Source: Pseudomonas sp. SLFW (GTDB taxonomy: Bacteria; Pseudomonadota; Gammaproteobacteria; Pseudomonadales; Pseudomonadaceae). Taken from it: a stretch of 64,000 nucleotides of DNA. The DNA is taken from NCBI RefSeq assembly GCF_009905615.1, contig NZ_JAAAKW010000020.1:20104-84103 (forward strand). The letters run 5' to 3'. Below the pieces are notes generated by a model that was not told the DNA's origin, searched no databases, and saw only the letters and a list, made by a program, of their open reading frames with translations. Every line of letters starts with the position of its first letter. Within the stretch, counting starts at the first letter, position 1. Positions 26,121 through 34,724 of the stretch are shown in pieces. The translations under genes were made by a program, and so were the position numbers.

Positions 26121-27428
26121 TTATTGGGCGGCACCGGCGTAGGGCACGTCCTTGTGGCCATAACGGCGCACGCGGATGTTGGCCTGTTCCCCGTGACCGG
26201 CGAAGCCTTCCAGCGCACACAGGCGCGAGCAGTATTCGCCGACCATCGCTGAAGCCTCGTCGGTGAGGACTTTCTGATAAGTGCAGGTTTTGATGAACTT
26301 TCCGACCCACAGACCACCGGTGTAACGCGCGGCTTTCTTGGTGGGCAGGGTGTGGTTGGTGCCGATGACCTTGTCGCCGAACGACACGTTGGTGCGCGGA
26401 CCGAGGAACAGTGCGCCGAAGTTGCGCATGTTCTTGAGGAAGTAATCCGGGTCCTTGGTCATCACTTGCACGTGTTCGAAGGCCAGGTCGTTAGCGATGG
26501 CCAGCATTTCCGCTTCGTCCTCGGCGACGATCACTTCGCCGAAGCTTTCCCAGGCGCGACGGGCGATGTCGGCGGTCGGCAGAATTTTCAGCAGGCGCTC
26601 GACTTCGGCCATGGTCTCGCGGGCGAGTTTTTCCGAGGTGGTCAGCAGGATGGCCGGGGAGTCCGGACCGTGCTCGGCCTGGCCCAGCAAGTCGGTGGCG
26701 CACAGTTCGCCGTCGACGGTTTCGTCCGCGATCACCAGGGTTTCGGTCGGGCCTGCGAACAGGTCGATGCCCACGCGACCGAACAGCTGGCGCTTGGCTT
26801 CGGCAACGAACGCGTTGCCCGGACCGACCAGCATGTCCACTTGCGCGATGGACTTGGTGCCCAGTGCCATGGCGCCGATGGCCTGAATACCGCCCAGGCA
26901 GTAAATCTCGTTGGCACCGGCCATGTGCTGCGCGGCGACGATGGCAGGCGCCGGTTTGCCGTGGAAGGGCGGGGCGCAGGTGATGATGCGCGGCACACCG
27001 GCGACTTTCGCGGTGATCACCGACATGTGCGCCGATGCCAGCAGCGGGTATTTGCCTCCGGGCACGTAGCAGCCTGCGGCGTTCACTGGAATGTGTTTGT
27101 GGCCGAGGATGACCCCCGGCAGGGTTTCGACTTCAACGTCGACCATGGAATTGCGCTGGTGCTGGGCGAAGTTGCGCACCTGGGTCTGGGCGAATTCGAT
27201 GTCCTTGAGGTCACGGTCGCTGAGCTGATCGAGACAGGCCTGGATTTCAGCATCCGTGAGGCGGTAGTCCTCGCGGTCCATCTTGTCGAAACGGATTGCC
27301 AATTCACGCACGGCGGCGTCGCCACGTGCTTCGATGTCGGCCAGCAGATTTTCAACGGTATCGCGGACTTCACGGGCAGCGGATTTGATGACTTCTGCTT
27401 CGGCGCCTTGTTTAAGCCACTTAGCCAC
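26121..27428 (-). CDS. Histidinol dehydrogenase-family NAD-dependent alcohol dehydrogenase (HpsN-like)
   Basis: 435 residues. The start is the GTG at 27428, preceded by AAGGAGAAC at ideal spacing. HisD enzymes oxidise a primary alcohol to a carboxylate in two NAD+ steps. The catalytic and zinc residues are present: Q and H in LLGQAEHGPDS, H in GTNHTLPTKK, and the C-terminal H in FAGHGEQANIRV. The text differs from true histidine-biosynthetic HisD and resembles the catabolic branch that includes sulfopropanediol 3-dehydrogenase HpsN. Its setting (GntP permease, LacI regulator, no his genes) supports catabolism of a polyol, sugar acid or sulfonated polyol. Confidence 0.88.
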   Translation of the reverse strand: MAKWLKQGAEAEVIKSAAREVRDTVENLLADIEARGDAAVRELAIRFDKMDREDYRLTDAEIQACLDQLSDRDLKDIEFAQTQVRNFAQHQRNSMVDVEVETLPGVILGHKHIPVNAAGCYVPGGKYPLLASAHMSVITAKVAGVPRIITCAPPFHGKPAPAIVAAQHMAGANEIYCLGGIQAIGAMALGTKSIAQVDMLVGPGNAFVAEAKRQLFGRVGIDLFAGPTETLVIADETVDGELCATDLLGQAEHGPDSPAILLTTSEKLARETMAEVERLLKILPTADIARRAWESFGEVIVAEDEAEMLAIANDLAFEHVQVMTKDPDYFLKNMRNFGALFLGPRTNVSFGDKVIGTNHTLPTKKAARYTGGLWVGKFIKTCTYQKVLTDEASAMVGEYCSRLCALEGFAGHGEQANIRVRRYGHKDVPYAGAAQ

Positions 27429-27467
27429 GGTGTTCTCCTTCGAGATTGTTCTTATGGGTCTGAAGAT

Positions 27468-27483
27468 TTGCATACGTATGCAA
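27468..27483. promoter_or_regulatory. Perfect 16-bp palindrome, probable LacI-family operator
   Basis: TTGCATACGTATGCAA reads the same on both strands and has the central CG typical of LacI-family operators. It lies in the 184-bp gap between the divergent HisD-like gene (40 bp upstream of its GTG) and the LacI gene (129 bp upstream of its ATG). It is well placed to repress the HisD-GntP operon. Confidence 0.8.
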
Positions 27484-27612
27484 TGGCTTGATCTTAATCC
27501 AGGATTTTTCAGGTTGCAAACCCCTCAAGCCGAATGGGCGCGAATTTCAGCGCGGGATGTGACATAAGCGATTGGCAGGTATCATCATTTTTTTTTCGGC
27601 GGTCGAAACGAT

Positions 27613-28677
27613 ATGTCAGACAACACGGAGCGGGGACGGCGTCCGGTGACGGCCCATGACGTGGCCAGGCAGGCGGGGGTTTCCCAGTCGGCGGTGTCGC
27701 GCACGTTCACCAAAGGCGCCAGTGTGTCGCCCGACACCCGGCGCAAGGTCGAAGAGGCCGCAGCGCTGCTGGGCTATCGCCCCAATCTGGTGGCGCGCTC
27801 GCTGATCACCCGACGCTCCAACCTCATCGGCGTGGCCATTCCGGGCATGGCCAACCCGTTTTATGCGCGGGTGCTCGAATCCCTTTCAGCGGCTTTCGAA
27901 GGCTTGGGCTATCGCATTCTGTTGTTTTCCATGGCCAACAACGAAGACTCCGACCCGGTGCTGGAAGAAATCCTGCGCTATCAGGTCGACGGTCTGGTGC
28001 TGGTGTCGGCGAGCCTGTCGTCGCATTTTGCCGAGGAGTGCCGCACTATCGGACTGCCCGTGGTGCTGTTCAACCGCACCAATGGCAGCACCTCTGTCTC
28101 CAGCGTGACCAGCGACAACCTCACCGGCAGTCGCACCATCGCGCAGTTTCTGGTGGCGGCCGGGCATGAGCGATTGGCGTTCATCGCGGGCAAGGAAAGC
28201 TCTTCGACCAACCGTGACCGTGAGGCGGGTTTCAGCGGCTATCTGACGTCGCAAGGGCTGCCGCCGCCGTTGCGTGAAGTGGGGGAATACACCTTCGAAG
28301 GCGCCATGGCCGCGACCCGCCGGTTGCTGAGCCTCGATGCGCCGCCCGATGCGATTTTCTGCGCCAACGACCTGATGGCGCTGGCCGCGATCAACGTGTG
28401 CCATGAGCGCGGGGTGAGACCGGGCAGCGACGTCTCCATCGTCGGGTTCGACGATTTGCCGCAAGGGCAGTGGCCCATCTTCGGTCTGACCACGTTCGAA
28501 CAGCCCATGACCGAAATGATCGGCCGCGCGGTGAACATCATCTGCGCGCAACTGGCCGATCCGAACACCTCGGCGATTCAGGAGATTCTGCCGGGGCGAA
28601 TGATCGTACGCGACACGGCGCGAATTCCCGCAACGGGCATGCTGGAGATCAATGGCGAGCGGATCTGGGAGCCCTGA
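27613..28677 (+). CDS. LacI-family transcriptional regulator
   Basis: 354 residues. An N-terminal helix-turn-helix with hinge helix is at about residues 12-65 (AHDVARQAGVSQSAVSRTF, then LGYRPNLVARSL). A periplasmic-binding-protein-like effector domain follows (NLIGVAIPGMANPFYARVLE, PDAIFCANDLMALAAINV, VSIVGFDDLPQGQW). It is divergent from the HisD-like/GntP operon with a perfect palindrome between. Local repressor of that operon, probably with a sugar acid or phosphorylated sugar as inducer; the effector is inferred only from family habit. Confidence 0.94.
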   Translation: MSDNTERGRRPVTAHDVARQAGVSQSAVSRTFTKGASVSPDTRRKVEEAAALLGYRPNLVARSLITRRSNLIGVAIPGMANPFYARVLESLSAAFEGLGYRILLFSMANNEDSDPVLEEILRYQVDGLVLVSASLSSHFAEECRTIGLPVVLFNRTNGSTSVSSVTSDNLTGSRTIAQFLVAAGHERLAFIAGKESSSTNRDREAGFSGYLTSQGLPPPLREVGEYTFEGAMAATRRLLSLDAPPDAIFCANDLMALAAINVCHERGVRPGSDVSIVGFDDLPQGQWPIFGLTTFEQPMTEMIGRAVNIICAQLADPNTSAIQEILPGRMIVRDTARIPATGMLEINGERIWEP

Positions 28678-28692
28678 CGCGTGTCAGCGGCA

Positions 28693-29556
28693 TCAGGCTT
28701 TCAAGGCCCGCGTCAGTTCGTTGAACAGCGCCGACACCGAACGCAGTGCCCGGCAATCCGGCCGGGTCAGCAGCCAGAGCCCGGTGTCGTAGCCTTCCAA
28801 CGGTTCGCCCAACGGTCGCCATTCCCCTTCGCGCAACATGAAATCCGGCAACGCGGCGACGCCCATTCCCGCCCGTACCAACTGCGCGACGGCGAGCATC
28901 GAGCTGCATCGATAGGCCACATTCACCCCCGGAAACTGCTGACGCCTCCACGCAACGGTGGGGTGGTCGGGCAGGAAGTCATCGGGGGCAACCCAGTCCA
29001 TCCTCTCCCACTCGACCTCGCCGCACCGTTGCACATACGCCTCGCTGGCGCACACCTGATACGACACCGTGCCCAGCCGCGTGCCCACCAGATGTTCCGG
29101 TGGCGTGTTGGTCAGGCGCAAGGCGATGTCAGCGTCTCGACGGCTGAGGTTGGCGAAGGCGCTGGAGGTGTTGAGCTCCAGCTTCAGGCCGGGGTAATCG
29201 GGCATGAACTGCCGAAGCGCCGGGAGCAGCAGGTCTTGCAACACGGCCTCGGTGCAGGTCAGGCGCACGGTGCCGCTGACAATCTGCTGGCCCTGTTCAA
29301 GGCTGATTTGCGCCAGTGCCAACGCTTGCTCAGCACTTTCGGCCTGTTGCGCCAAGTGCATCGCGGCGTCGGTGGGCCGATACCCCGAGCGGCTTTTTTC
29401 GAACAGCGACGTACCCACCGAGGCCTCCAGCCTGCGCACGGAACGGAACACGGTCGAGACGTCCACTTTCAGCAATTCGGCCGCTCTGGGCAGGGTCTTG
29501 CCGCGCACCAGGGCGAGGATCAGCACCAGGTCCCCGTGGTTGATTCGGTATTGCAT
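28693..29556 (-). CDS. LysR-family transcriptional regulator
   Basis: 287 residues from the ATG at 29556 (MQYRINHGDLVLILAL); the longer open frame upstream overlaps the next gene's promoter and coding region. The winged HTH is at residues ~5-65 (GKTLPRAAELLKVDVSTVFR, RSVRRLEASVGTSLFEKSRSG). The effector domain contains LGTVSYQVCASEAYV and LVRAGMGVAALPDFML. It is divergent from the amidotransferase-like gene 105 bp away, which is the likely target. LysR proteins usually repress themselves and activate the divergent gene. Confidence 0.92.
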   Translation of the reverse strand: MQYRINHGDLVLILALVRGKTLPRAAELLKVDVSTVFRSVRRLEASVGTSLFEKSRSGYRPTDAAMHLAQQAESAEQALALAQISLEQGQQIVSGTVRLTCTEAVLQDLLLPALRQFMPDYPGLKLELNTSSAFANLSRRDADIALRLTNTPPEHLVGTRLGTVSYQVCASEAYVQRCGEVEWERMDWVAPDDFLPDHPTVAWRRQQFPGVNVAYRCSSMLAVAQLVRAGMGVAALPDFMLREGEWRPLGEPLEGYDTGLWLLTRPDCRALRSVSALFNELTRALKA

Positions 29557-29660
29557 TGCTGCATTGATCACTTGTCGGGACGCCAATGTTGATTGCACGA
29601 CGGCAAGCTTATAGTCAGCGCCGGACTGACCGCAAAGCGTTTCGATATCAGGGAGCACGC

Positions 29661-30365
29661 ATGAAACAGAAGCACAGCATTCGCATCGCATTGGTGGGGG
29701 ATTACGACGTGAGCGTGCCCGCGCATCAGGCGATTCCCGTGGCACTGGACCGGGTGGCGGGGGAGACCGGCATTGTCGTCGAAGGCCAATGGGTGCCCAC
29801 GCCGGACGTGGGAAACGGCGGAGGTTTGAAGGCATTCGATGGCGTCTGGTGCGTCCCGGCCAGCCCTTATCGCGACATGGACGGCGCGCTGACCGCGATC
29901 CGCTTTGCCCGTGAACAGCAGGTGCCGTTTCTCGGGACCTGCGGCGGTTTCCAGCACGCTCTGCTGGAATATGCGCGCAATCACCTGGGCTGGACCAACG
30001 CCGAACACGCGGAAACCGCGCCGGACTCTGATCAGGCCATCATCACCCCGTTGAGCTGTTCGCTGGTCGAGGCCTTTGCGCCGATTCGTCTGCTGGCTGG
30101 CTCGCGTATCGCCACAGCCTATGCCGCCGAGCAGACCCAAGAGCGTTATCGCTGCCGTTACGGGCTGCGCAAGGAGCTGGAAGCGCAGATCTTCGCCGGG
30201 CCGTTGAAGGTCAGCGGCTATGACCTCGACGAGGAAATTCGCGCCATGGAACTTGATGGGCATCCGTTTTTCGTCGCCACCCTGTTCCAGCCCGAGCGCG
30301 CGGCACTGGAAGGCAAAACGCCGCCGCTGGTGAAGGCTTTCGTGCGGGCGTGCGCGTTGAGCTGA
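29661..30365 (+). CDS. CTP synthase C-terminal-like class I amidotransferase homologue
   Basis: 234 residues from the ATG at 29661. It matches the glutaminase half of CTP synthase without the synthase half (IRIALVGDYDVSVPAHQAIP at the start, then FDGVWCVPASPYRDMDG). The nucleophile Cys is kept at C94 in GTCGGFQH. The HPE end of the triad, FHPE in CTP synthase, reads FQPE here, so the catalytic His is replaced by Gln at 210 while Glu212 remains. Normal glutamine hydrolysis is therefore doubtful. Database entries often describe this family as related to the CTP synthase C-terminal region, including seleno forms. No function is known. Confidence 0.82.
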   Translation: MKQKHSIRIALVGDYDVSVPAHQAIPVALDRVAGETGIVVEGQWVPTPDVGNGGGLKAFDGVWCVPASPYRDMDGALTAIRFAREQQVPFLGTCGGFQHALLEYARNHLGWTNAEHAETAPDSDQAIITPLSCSLVEAFAPIRLLAGSRIATAYAAEQTQERYRCRYGLRKELEAQIFAGPLKVSGYDLDEEIRAMELDGHPFFVATLFQPERAALEGKTPPLVKAFVRACALS

Positions 30366-30376
30366 GGGGGCAGCGT

Positions 30377-31285
30377 TTACGCGTCGGACTGCACACGCTG
30401 AGCGGCCAGTCGACGGCCGCTCTGCAACACGAACACCCCGCCCAGAATCGCCGCGATGGCCACGACGTCCAGCCCGTGCACCGGCTCGCCGGCGACAAAT
30501 ATGCCGATCAACAACGCGATGACGGGCGGGATGTACGTGGCCGAGGCGGCGATCACCGCGCCCAGCCGTTCGACGATGAAGTAATAGAGGATATACGCCA
30601 CGCCGGTGCCAGACAGGCCCAGTCCGAGGGACACGCCGATCATGGCTTTGGGGCTGTCGGTGATGTGTTCCATGCCGGTCCGGTCGGTGACGGCCAGCAG
30701 GATCAGCAGCGCCAGGCCGATCTGATAGGTGCACAGCGCGACCGCCGAAATGTTCAGCCCGGTCAGGAAACGTTTGGCGTAGACGAACGAGCAACCGATG
30801 CTCAACGAGCCAAGCATCATGTACATCACGCCTTTCACCGAGATTGCCGCGTCGCCGGTGGCCCATGGCCGGGCGATCAACAGCACGCCGACGAATCCCA
30901 GCAGCACGCCCAGGGTCATGCGCCCGTTAAGTTTTTCTTCCCGCAGAAACAGAAAGGCACAGCCGAAGGTGAACAGCGGAATCACCCCGCTGAGCAGGCC
31001 CGCGACGCTCGACAGCAACAGGGTCGTGCCTTCCGCGTAGAGGTAGTAGTAGACCGCTGTCGCCAGCAGCGCCATCACCAGAAAGTGATGCAGATGGCGC
31101 ACGTGGCTCCAGCTCAGGGCACGGGTGGCCAAGGCGTAAACGAGGATTGGCAGGAAACCGAAGAAGGAGCGGACCAGCACGATCTGCGCGGGAGAAATCC
31201 ACTCCAACGCCCACTTCATGAACATGAAGTTGGTGCCCCAGATCAGCCCCAAGAGGGCGAAGGCGAAGTAGGCGATGTTTTTCAT
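30377..31285 (-). CDS. EamA/DMT-family transporter
   Basis: 302 residues with ten predicted helices in two EamA repeats (GLIWGTNFMFMKWALEWISP in the first, YMMLGSLSIGCSFVYAKRFL in the second; the helix ends GTGVAYILYYFIVERLGAV are typical). DMT exporters of this type move amino acids or metabolites out of the cell. It is divergent from a GcvA-type LysR gene 103 bp away, a common arrangement in which the LysR controls the exporter. The substrate is unknown. Confidence 0.88.
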   Translation of the reverse strand: MKNIAYFAFALLGLIWGTNFMFMKWALEWISPAQIVLVRSFFGFLPILVYALATRALSWSHVRHLHHFLVMALLATAVYYYLYAEGTTLLLSSVAGLLSGVIPLFTFGCAFLFLREEKLNGRMTLGVLLGFVGVLLIARPWATGDAAISVKGVMYMMLGSLSIGCSFVYAKRFLTGLNISAVALCTYQIGLALLILLAVTDRTGMEHITDSPKAMIGVSLGLGLSGTGVAYILYYFIVERLGAVIAASATYIPPVIALLIGIFVAGEPVHGLDVVAIAAILGGVFVLQSGRRLAAQRVQSDA

Positions 31286-31388
31286 GGGAAGTCGGTCTGC
31301 CGCTTGATCGATGAGGTGGCGATTGTGCGCGGTGGCGTGATCCGTTACAAATCATCATCTCTATGGAATGGAATAGAAAATCTACGCC

Positions 31389-32285
31389 ATGAAGCCTTCT
31401 CCACCTCTGAAAGCGTTGCTGTGTTTCGATGCGGCCATGCGATTGAACAGTTTTTCTCTTGCGGCCGACGAGCTGAGCGTCACGCCCGGCGCGGTTGGCC
31501 AGCAGATTCGCAACCTTGAGCAGTGGCTGGGCGTGTCGCTGTTCACCCGGCAGATCCGGCAGGTGCAGCCGACGCCGGACGGCCAGGCGTACTGGGCGCG
31601 CATTCAGCCTGCGTTGGCGCAGATCATCGACGCCAGCCACGCCTTGCGTGATCGCCACAACAACAACGTCTGGCTGAACATGCCGCCGAGCCTGGCCGCC
31701 AAATGGTTCGCCCGGCGCATGGCCGGCTTTCTTGAAAGCCATCCCGGCGTGGCGTTGCACTTGAGTTCGTCGATCAGCCTCACCGATTTCAGCAGCGAGC
31801 GGGTCGATCTGGCGATCCGGCATTTCGACGGGCATGCGCCGGAGCTGGACGTCGAGCTGCTGCATCAGGACGACGCGAGGGTGTATTGCAGCCCGGCGTA
31901 CATCGAGCAGGTCGGGTTGCGTCAGCCGGAAGATTTGCGACGGGCGACGCTGCTGCACAACACCTTGCACCCGCATTGGTCGGACTGGTTACAGCGCTTT
32001 GCGGGAATCGGCGACGAGGAGGGCAGGGACATTCCCGGCATACATTTCGATCAGTCATTGATGGCCATCGAAGCGGCGCGGCGGAATCAGGGGGTGGTCA
32101 TCACCAGCGAATGGCTGACCCAGGAGGAGGTGGCGAGCGGGGTGTTGGTGGAACCCTTCGCACAGCGCTTGCCGCTGACGAAGGGGTATTACCTGGTGCA
32201 GCCCAAGCATTCGATCCTGCGCCCGACGGTGCAGGCGCTTAAGGCGTGGCTGATCGTACTCGCCAATCAGCCATCGAACGAGTGA
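31389..32285 (+). CDS. LysR-family regulator, GcvA type
   Basis: 298 residues. The start MKPSPPLKALLCFDAAMRLN, with SFSLAADELSVTPGAVGQQI as HTH, is the GcvA/AmpR-like pattern. The effector domain has VDLAIRHFDG and VYCSPAYIE. It is divergent from the EamA exporter gene and is its probable regulator. Its stop lies 6 bp from that of the convergent AtoE gene. Confidence 0.92.
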   Translation: MKPSPPLKALLCFDAAMRLNSFSLAADELSVTPGAVGQQIRNLEQWLGVSLFTRQIRQVQPTPDGQAYWARIQPALAQIIDASHALRDRHNNNVWLNMPPSLAAKWFARRMAGFLESHPGVALHLSSSISLTDFSSERVDLAIRHFDGHAPELDVELLHQDDARVYCSPAYIEQVGLRQPEDLRRATLLHNTLHPHWSDWLQRFAGIGDEEGRDIPGIHFDQSLMAIEAARRNQGVVITSEWLTQEEVASGVLVEPFAQRLPLTKGYYLVQPKHSILRPTVQALKAWLIVLANQPSNE

Positions 32286-32291
32286 AGCGTC

Positions 32292-33710
32292 TTACGGCAT
32301 CAACGGCGGAATGTACGCCAGCGTCGTGCCCAGCGCCCACAGCAGGAACAGCACCAGCGGCGTGTGAACGAGCAATTGCACGAACGAGAAGCCGATCAGG
32401 TCGCGGGCTTTGAGGCCCAGTACACCCAGCAGCGGCAGCATGTAGAACGGGTTGATCAGGTTCGGCAACGCTTCGGCGGCGTTGTAGATCTGCACCGCCC
32501 AGCCCAGGTGGTATTTCAGGTCGTTGGCGACTTGCATCACGTACGGCGCTTCGATGATCCACTTGCCGCCACCGGACGGAATGAAGAAACCGAGGATGGC
32601 CGAGTACACACCCATCAGCAGCGCGTAGGTGTCGTGGGAGGCGATGCTGGTGAAGAACGTCGAGATGTGGTGCGCGACGGTCTGAGCGTCACCGCCCTTG
32701 ACCGTGGTCAGCAGCGCGGCAATCGAACCGTATAGCGGGAACTGAATCAGCACGCCGGTCGTGGTCGGCACGGCGCGGGCCACGGCGTCCAGGAAACTGC
32801 GCGGACGCCAGTGCAGCAGGGCACCGACCATGATGAACAGGAAGTTGTAGGTGTTCAGGCCGGAAATCGCGGTGATCGCGGGTTTGGTGCTGAATTCGTT
32901 ATACAACCAGCCGGACGCCAGCACGACCATCAGAATGATCAGCAGCGGGCTGTATTCCAGCCACTCGCCCGGACGGGTGCGCGGTGGCAGTGGCGGCATG
33001 CTGAACGCCGGGTCGACACCGCAATCCTTGGCTTCGCGGGCACTGTTCGGGCCGGGCGCGGTGGCGTAGGCGACGATGATCGAGATCACCACCAAGGCCA
33101 GCAACATGACGCCCGACTGCCAGAGGAAGATGGTCTGGGTGAACGGGATCATCCCGGTAATCGCCAGAATCGACGGCGGCAGGCTCGCCGGGTTGGCTTG
33201 CAGTTGCGCGGCGGACGACGACAGGCCCAACGCCCACACGGCGCCGAGACCCAGGTACGCGGCGGCACCGGCGGCGCGGTAGTCCATTTTCAGGTCGGTA
33301 CGACGGGCCAGCGCACGCACCAGCAGACCACCGAACACCAGCGACAGGCCCCAGTTCAGCAGGGACGCGACCATGGATATCAGCGCGACCCAGGCCACGG
33401 CCGAACGACCGTTTTTCGGGATACGGGCCAGACGGTCGATCAGCTTCACCGCCGGTGGCGAGCTGGCGACCACGTAACCGCCGATGACCACGAAGGCCAT
33501 TTGCATGGTGAAGGGGATCAGGCTCCAGAAACCGTCGCCGAACGCTTTGGCGGTGTCAGCAGGTTTGGCGCCGATGACCAGCGTGGCCAAGGTGACGATG
33601 ACCACGGCGAGGGCGGCGAACACCCAGGAGTCGGGGAACCAGCGTTCGGCCCACTTGGCGCAGCGCAGGGCAAATCGGGCGGAGCGGCTTTCTTCAATAT
33701 CAGCGGCCAC
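32292..33710 (-). CDS. atoE: Short-chain fatty acid transporter, AtoE family
   Basis: 472 residues with about 12 membrane helices. Family landmarks are RCAKWAERWFPDSWVFA at the start, MVASLLNWGLSLVFGGLLV in the middle, and the PSGGGKWIIEAPYVM region near residue 365. AtoE-type proteins take up short-chain fatty acids or acetoacetate. It follows the CoA transferase genes on the same strand after a 274-bp gap with a hairpin and a REPIN, so it may share their regulation or have its own promoter. Together they would bring in and activate acetoacetate or similar acids. Confidence 0.93.
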   Translation of the reverse strand: MAADIEESRSARFALRCAKWAERWFPDSWVFAALAVVIVTLATLVIGAKPADTAKAFGDGFWSLIPFTMQMAFVVIGGYVVASSPPAVKLIDRLARIPKNGRSAVAWVALISMVASLLNWGLSLVFGGLLVRALARRTDLKMDYRAAGAAAYLGLGAVWALGLSSSAAQLQANPASLPPSILAITGMIPFTQTIFLWQSGVMLLALVVISIIVAYATAPGPNSAREAKDCGVDPAFSMPPLPPRTRPGEWLEYSPLLIILMVVLASGWLYNEFSTKPAITAISGLNTYNFLFIMVGALLHWRPRSFLDAVARAVPTTTGVLIQFPLYGSIAALLTTVKGGDAQTVAHHISTFFTSIASHDTYALLMGVYSAILGFFIPSGGGKWIIEAPYVMQVANDLKYHLGWAVQIYNAAEALPNLINPFYMLPLLGVLGLKARDLIGFSFVQLLVHTPLVLFLLWALGTTLAYIPPLMP

Positions 33711-33808
33711 GTAGGGATACCTCTTGGAGTTGTTATTAAGGGCTATTGAAATAGCTGTTTTTAGGGTTGGCAGTGGTACGAAAAAGATGAAGCTCTAGAT
33801 ACAGCAAA

Positions 33809-33830
33809 GCCCCTTCGTTGCGGAAGGGGC
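33809..33830 (-). terminator. Hairpin downstream of the CoA transferase operon, probable terminator
   Basis: GCCCCTTC and GAAGGGGC form a perfect 8-base stem with a 6-base loop. On the minus strand it is followed by TTTGCTGT, a weak U tract. It lies 155 bp after the CoA transferase B stop and 99 bp before atoE, so read-through to atoE is possible. Confidence 0.55.
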
Positions 33831-33867
33831 AGAGTGGCATAACGATATGACGACTACTGACTCGTTC

Positions 33868-33955
33868 CTGTAGGAGTGAGCTTGCTCGCGATTGGACCGA
33901 TCAGACACTGCGTGGGTGGCTGAACAATCTATCGCGAGCAAGCTCACTCCTACAG
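33868..33955. repeat. REPIN, GAGCTTGCTCGCGAT class
   Basis: Arms CTGTAGGAGTGAGCTTGCTC and GAGCAAGCTCACTCCTACAG are perfect inverted copies. The same arms are found at 36445. It sits in the gap between the CoA transferase B gene and atoE. Confidence 0.9.
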
Positions 33956-33984
33956 GGGACGAGTCGGGCTGAAGCCTGAACTCA

Positions 33985-34641
33985 TCAGAACGTCATTTCC
34001 TTCACGTCATCCGGCACGATCAGCTTGCCGGCGGTCTTGGCGATGATCTCTTCGACCGTCACGCCCGGGGCGGTTTCGCGCAGGATGAACGCGCCGTTTT
34101 CGATCTCCAGATAGGCCAGATCGGTCAGGACTTTCTTGATGCAACCCGCGCCCGTCAGCGGCAGGCTGCAACGGGACAGGAGTTTGGACTCACCGTCCTT
34201 GGACGCGTGGGTCATGGTCACGATGATGTTGTCGGCACCGGCCACCAGGTCCATCGCGCCGCCCATGCCTTTTACCAGCTTGCCGGGGATCATCCACGAC
34301 GCGATGTTGCCGTCGACGTCGACTTCGAACGCGCCCAGCACGGTCAGGTCGACATGGCCGCCACGGATCATGGCGAAGGATTCGGCGGAGTTGAAAATCG
34401 ACGCGCCAAGGCGGGCGGTCACCGTCTGTTTACCGGCGTTGATCATGTCGGCATCGATCGTTTCTTCGGTCGGGAACGCGCCCATGCCCAGCAGGCCGTT
34501 TTCCGATTGCAGCATCACGTCGATGCCGTCAGGGACGTAGTTGGCGACCAGGGTCGGAATGCCGATGCCCAGGTTCACGTAAAAGCCGTCTTGCAGTTCG
34601 CGCGCAACGCGCTGTGCCATTTGTTCGCGGGAGAGTGCCAT
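33985..34641 (-). CDS. atoA: 3-oxoacid CoA-transferase subunit B
   Basis: 218 residues. The beta subunit of the two-chain family I CoA transferases that move CoA from succinyl- or acetyl-CoA to acetoacetate and similar acids. It has the active-site Glu47 in SENGLLGMG, after GIGIPTLVANYVPDG, and SFAMIRGGHVDLTVLGAFEVD. It lies 83 bp downstream of the alpha subunit gene. The name atoA (also scoB) is by family and by the atoE neighbour; the exact acid is not proven. Confidence 0.94.
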   Translation of the reverse strand: MALSREQMAQRVARELQDGFYVNLGIGIPTLVANYVPDGIDVMLQSENGLLGMGAFPTEETIDADMINAGKQTVTARLGASIFNSAESFAMIRGGHVDLTVLGAFEVDVDGNIASWMIPGKLVKGMGGAMDLVAGADNIIVTMTHASKDGESKLLSRCSLPLTGAGCIKKVLTDLAYLEIENGAFILRETAPGVTVEEIIAKTAGKLIVPDDVKEMTF

Positions 34642-34724
34642 GATCGTGGGTCTCTTTTATTCTGTCCGGCGTGTGAAAGCCGACGTTTCCAAAGGGATAA
34701 GCGTTCGAGGTGCGAAGCGGGAGA

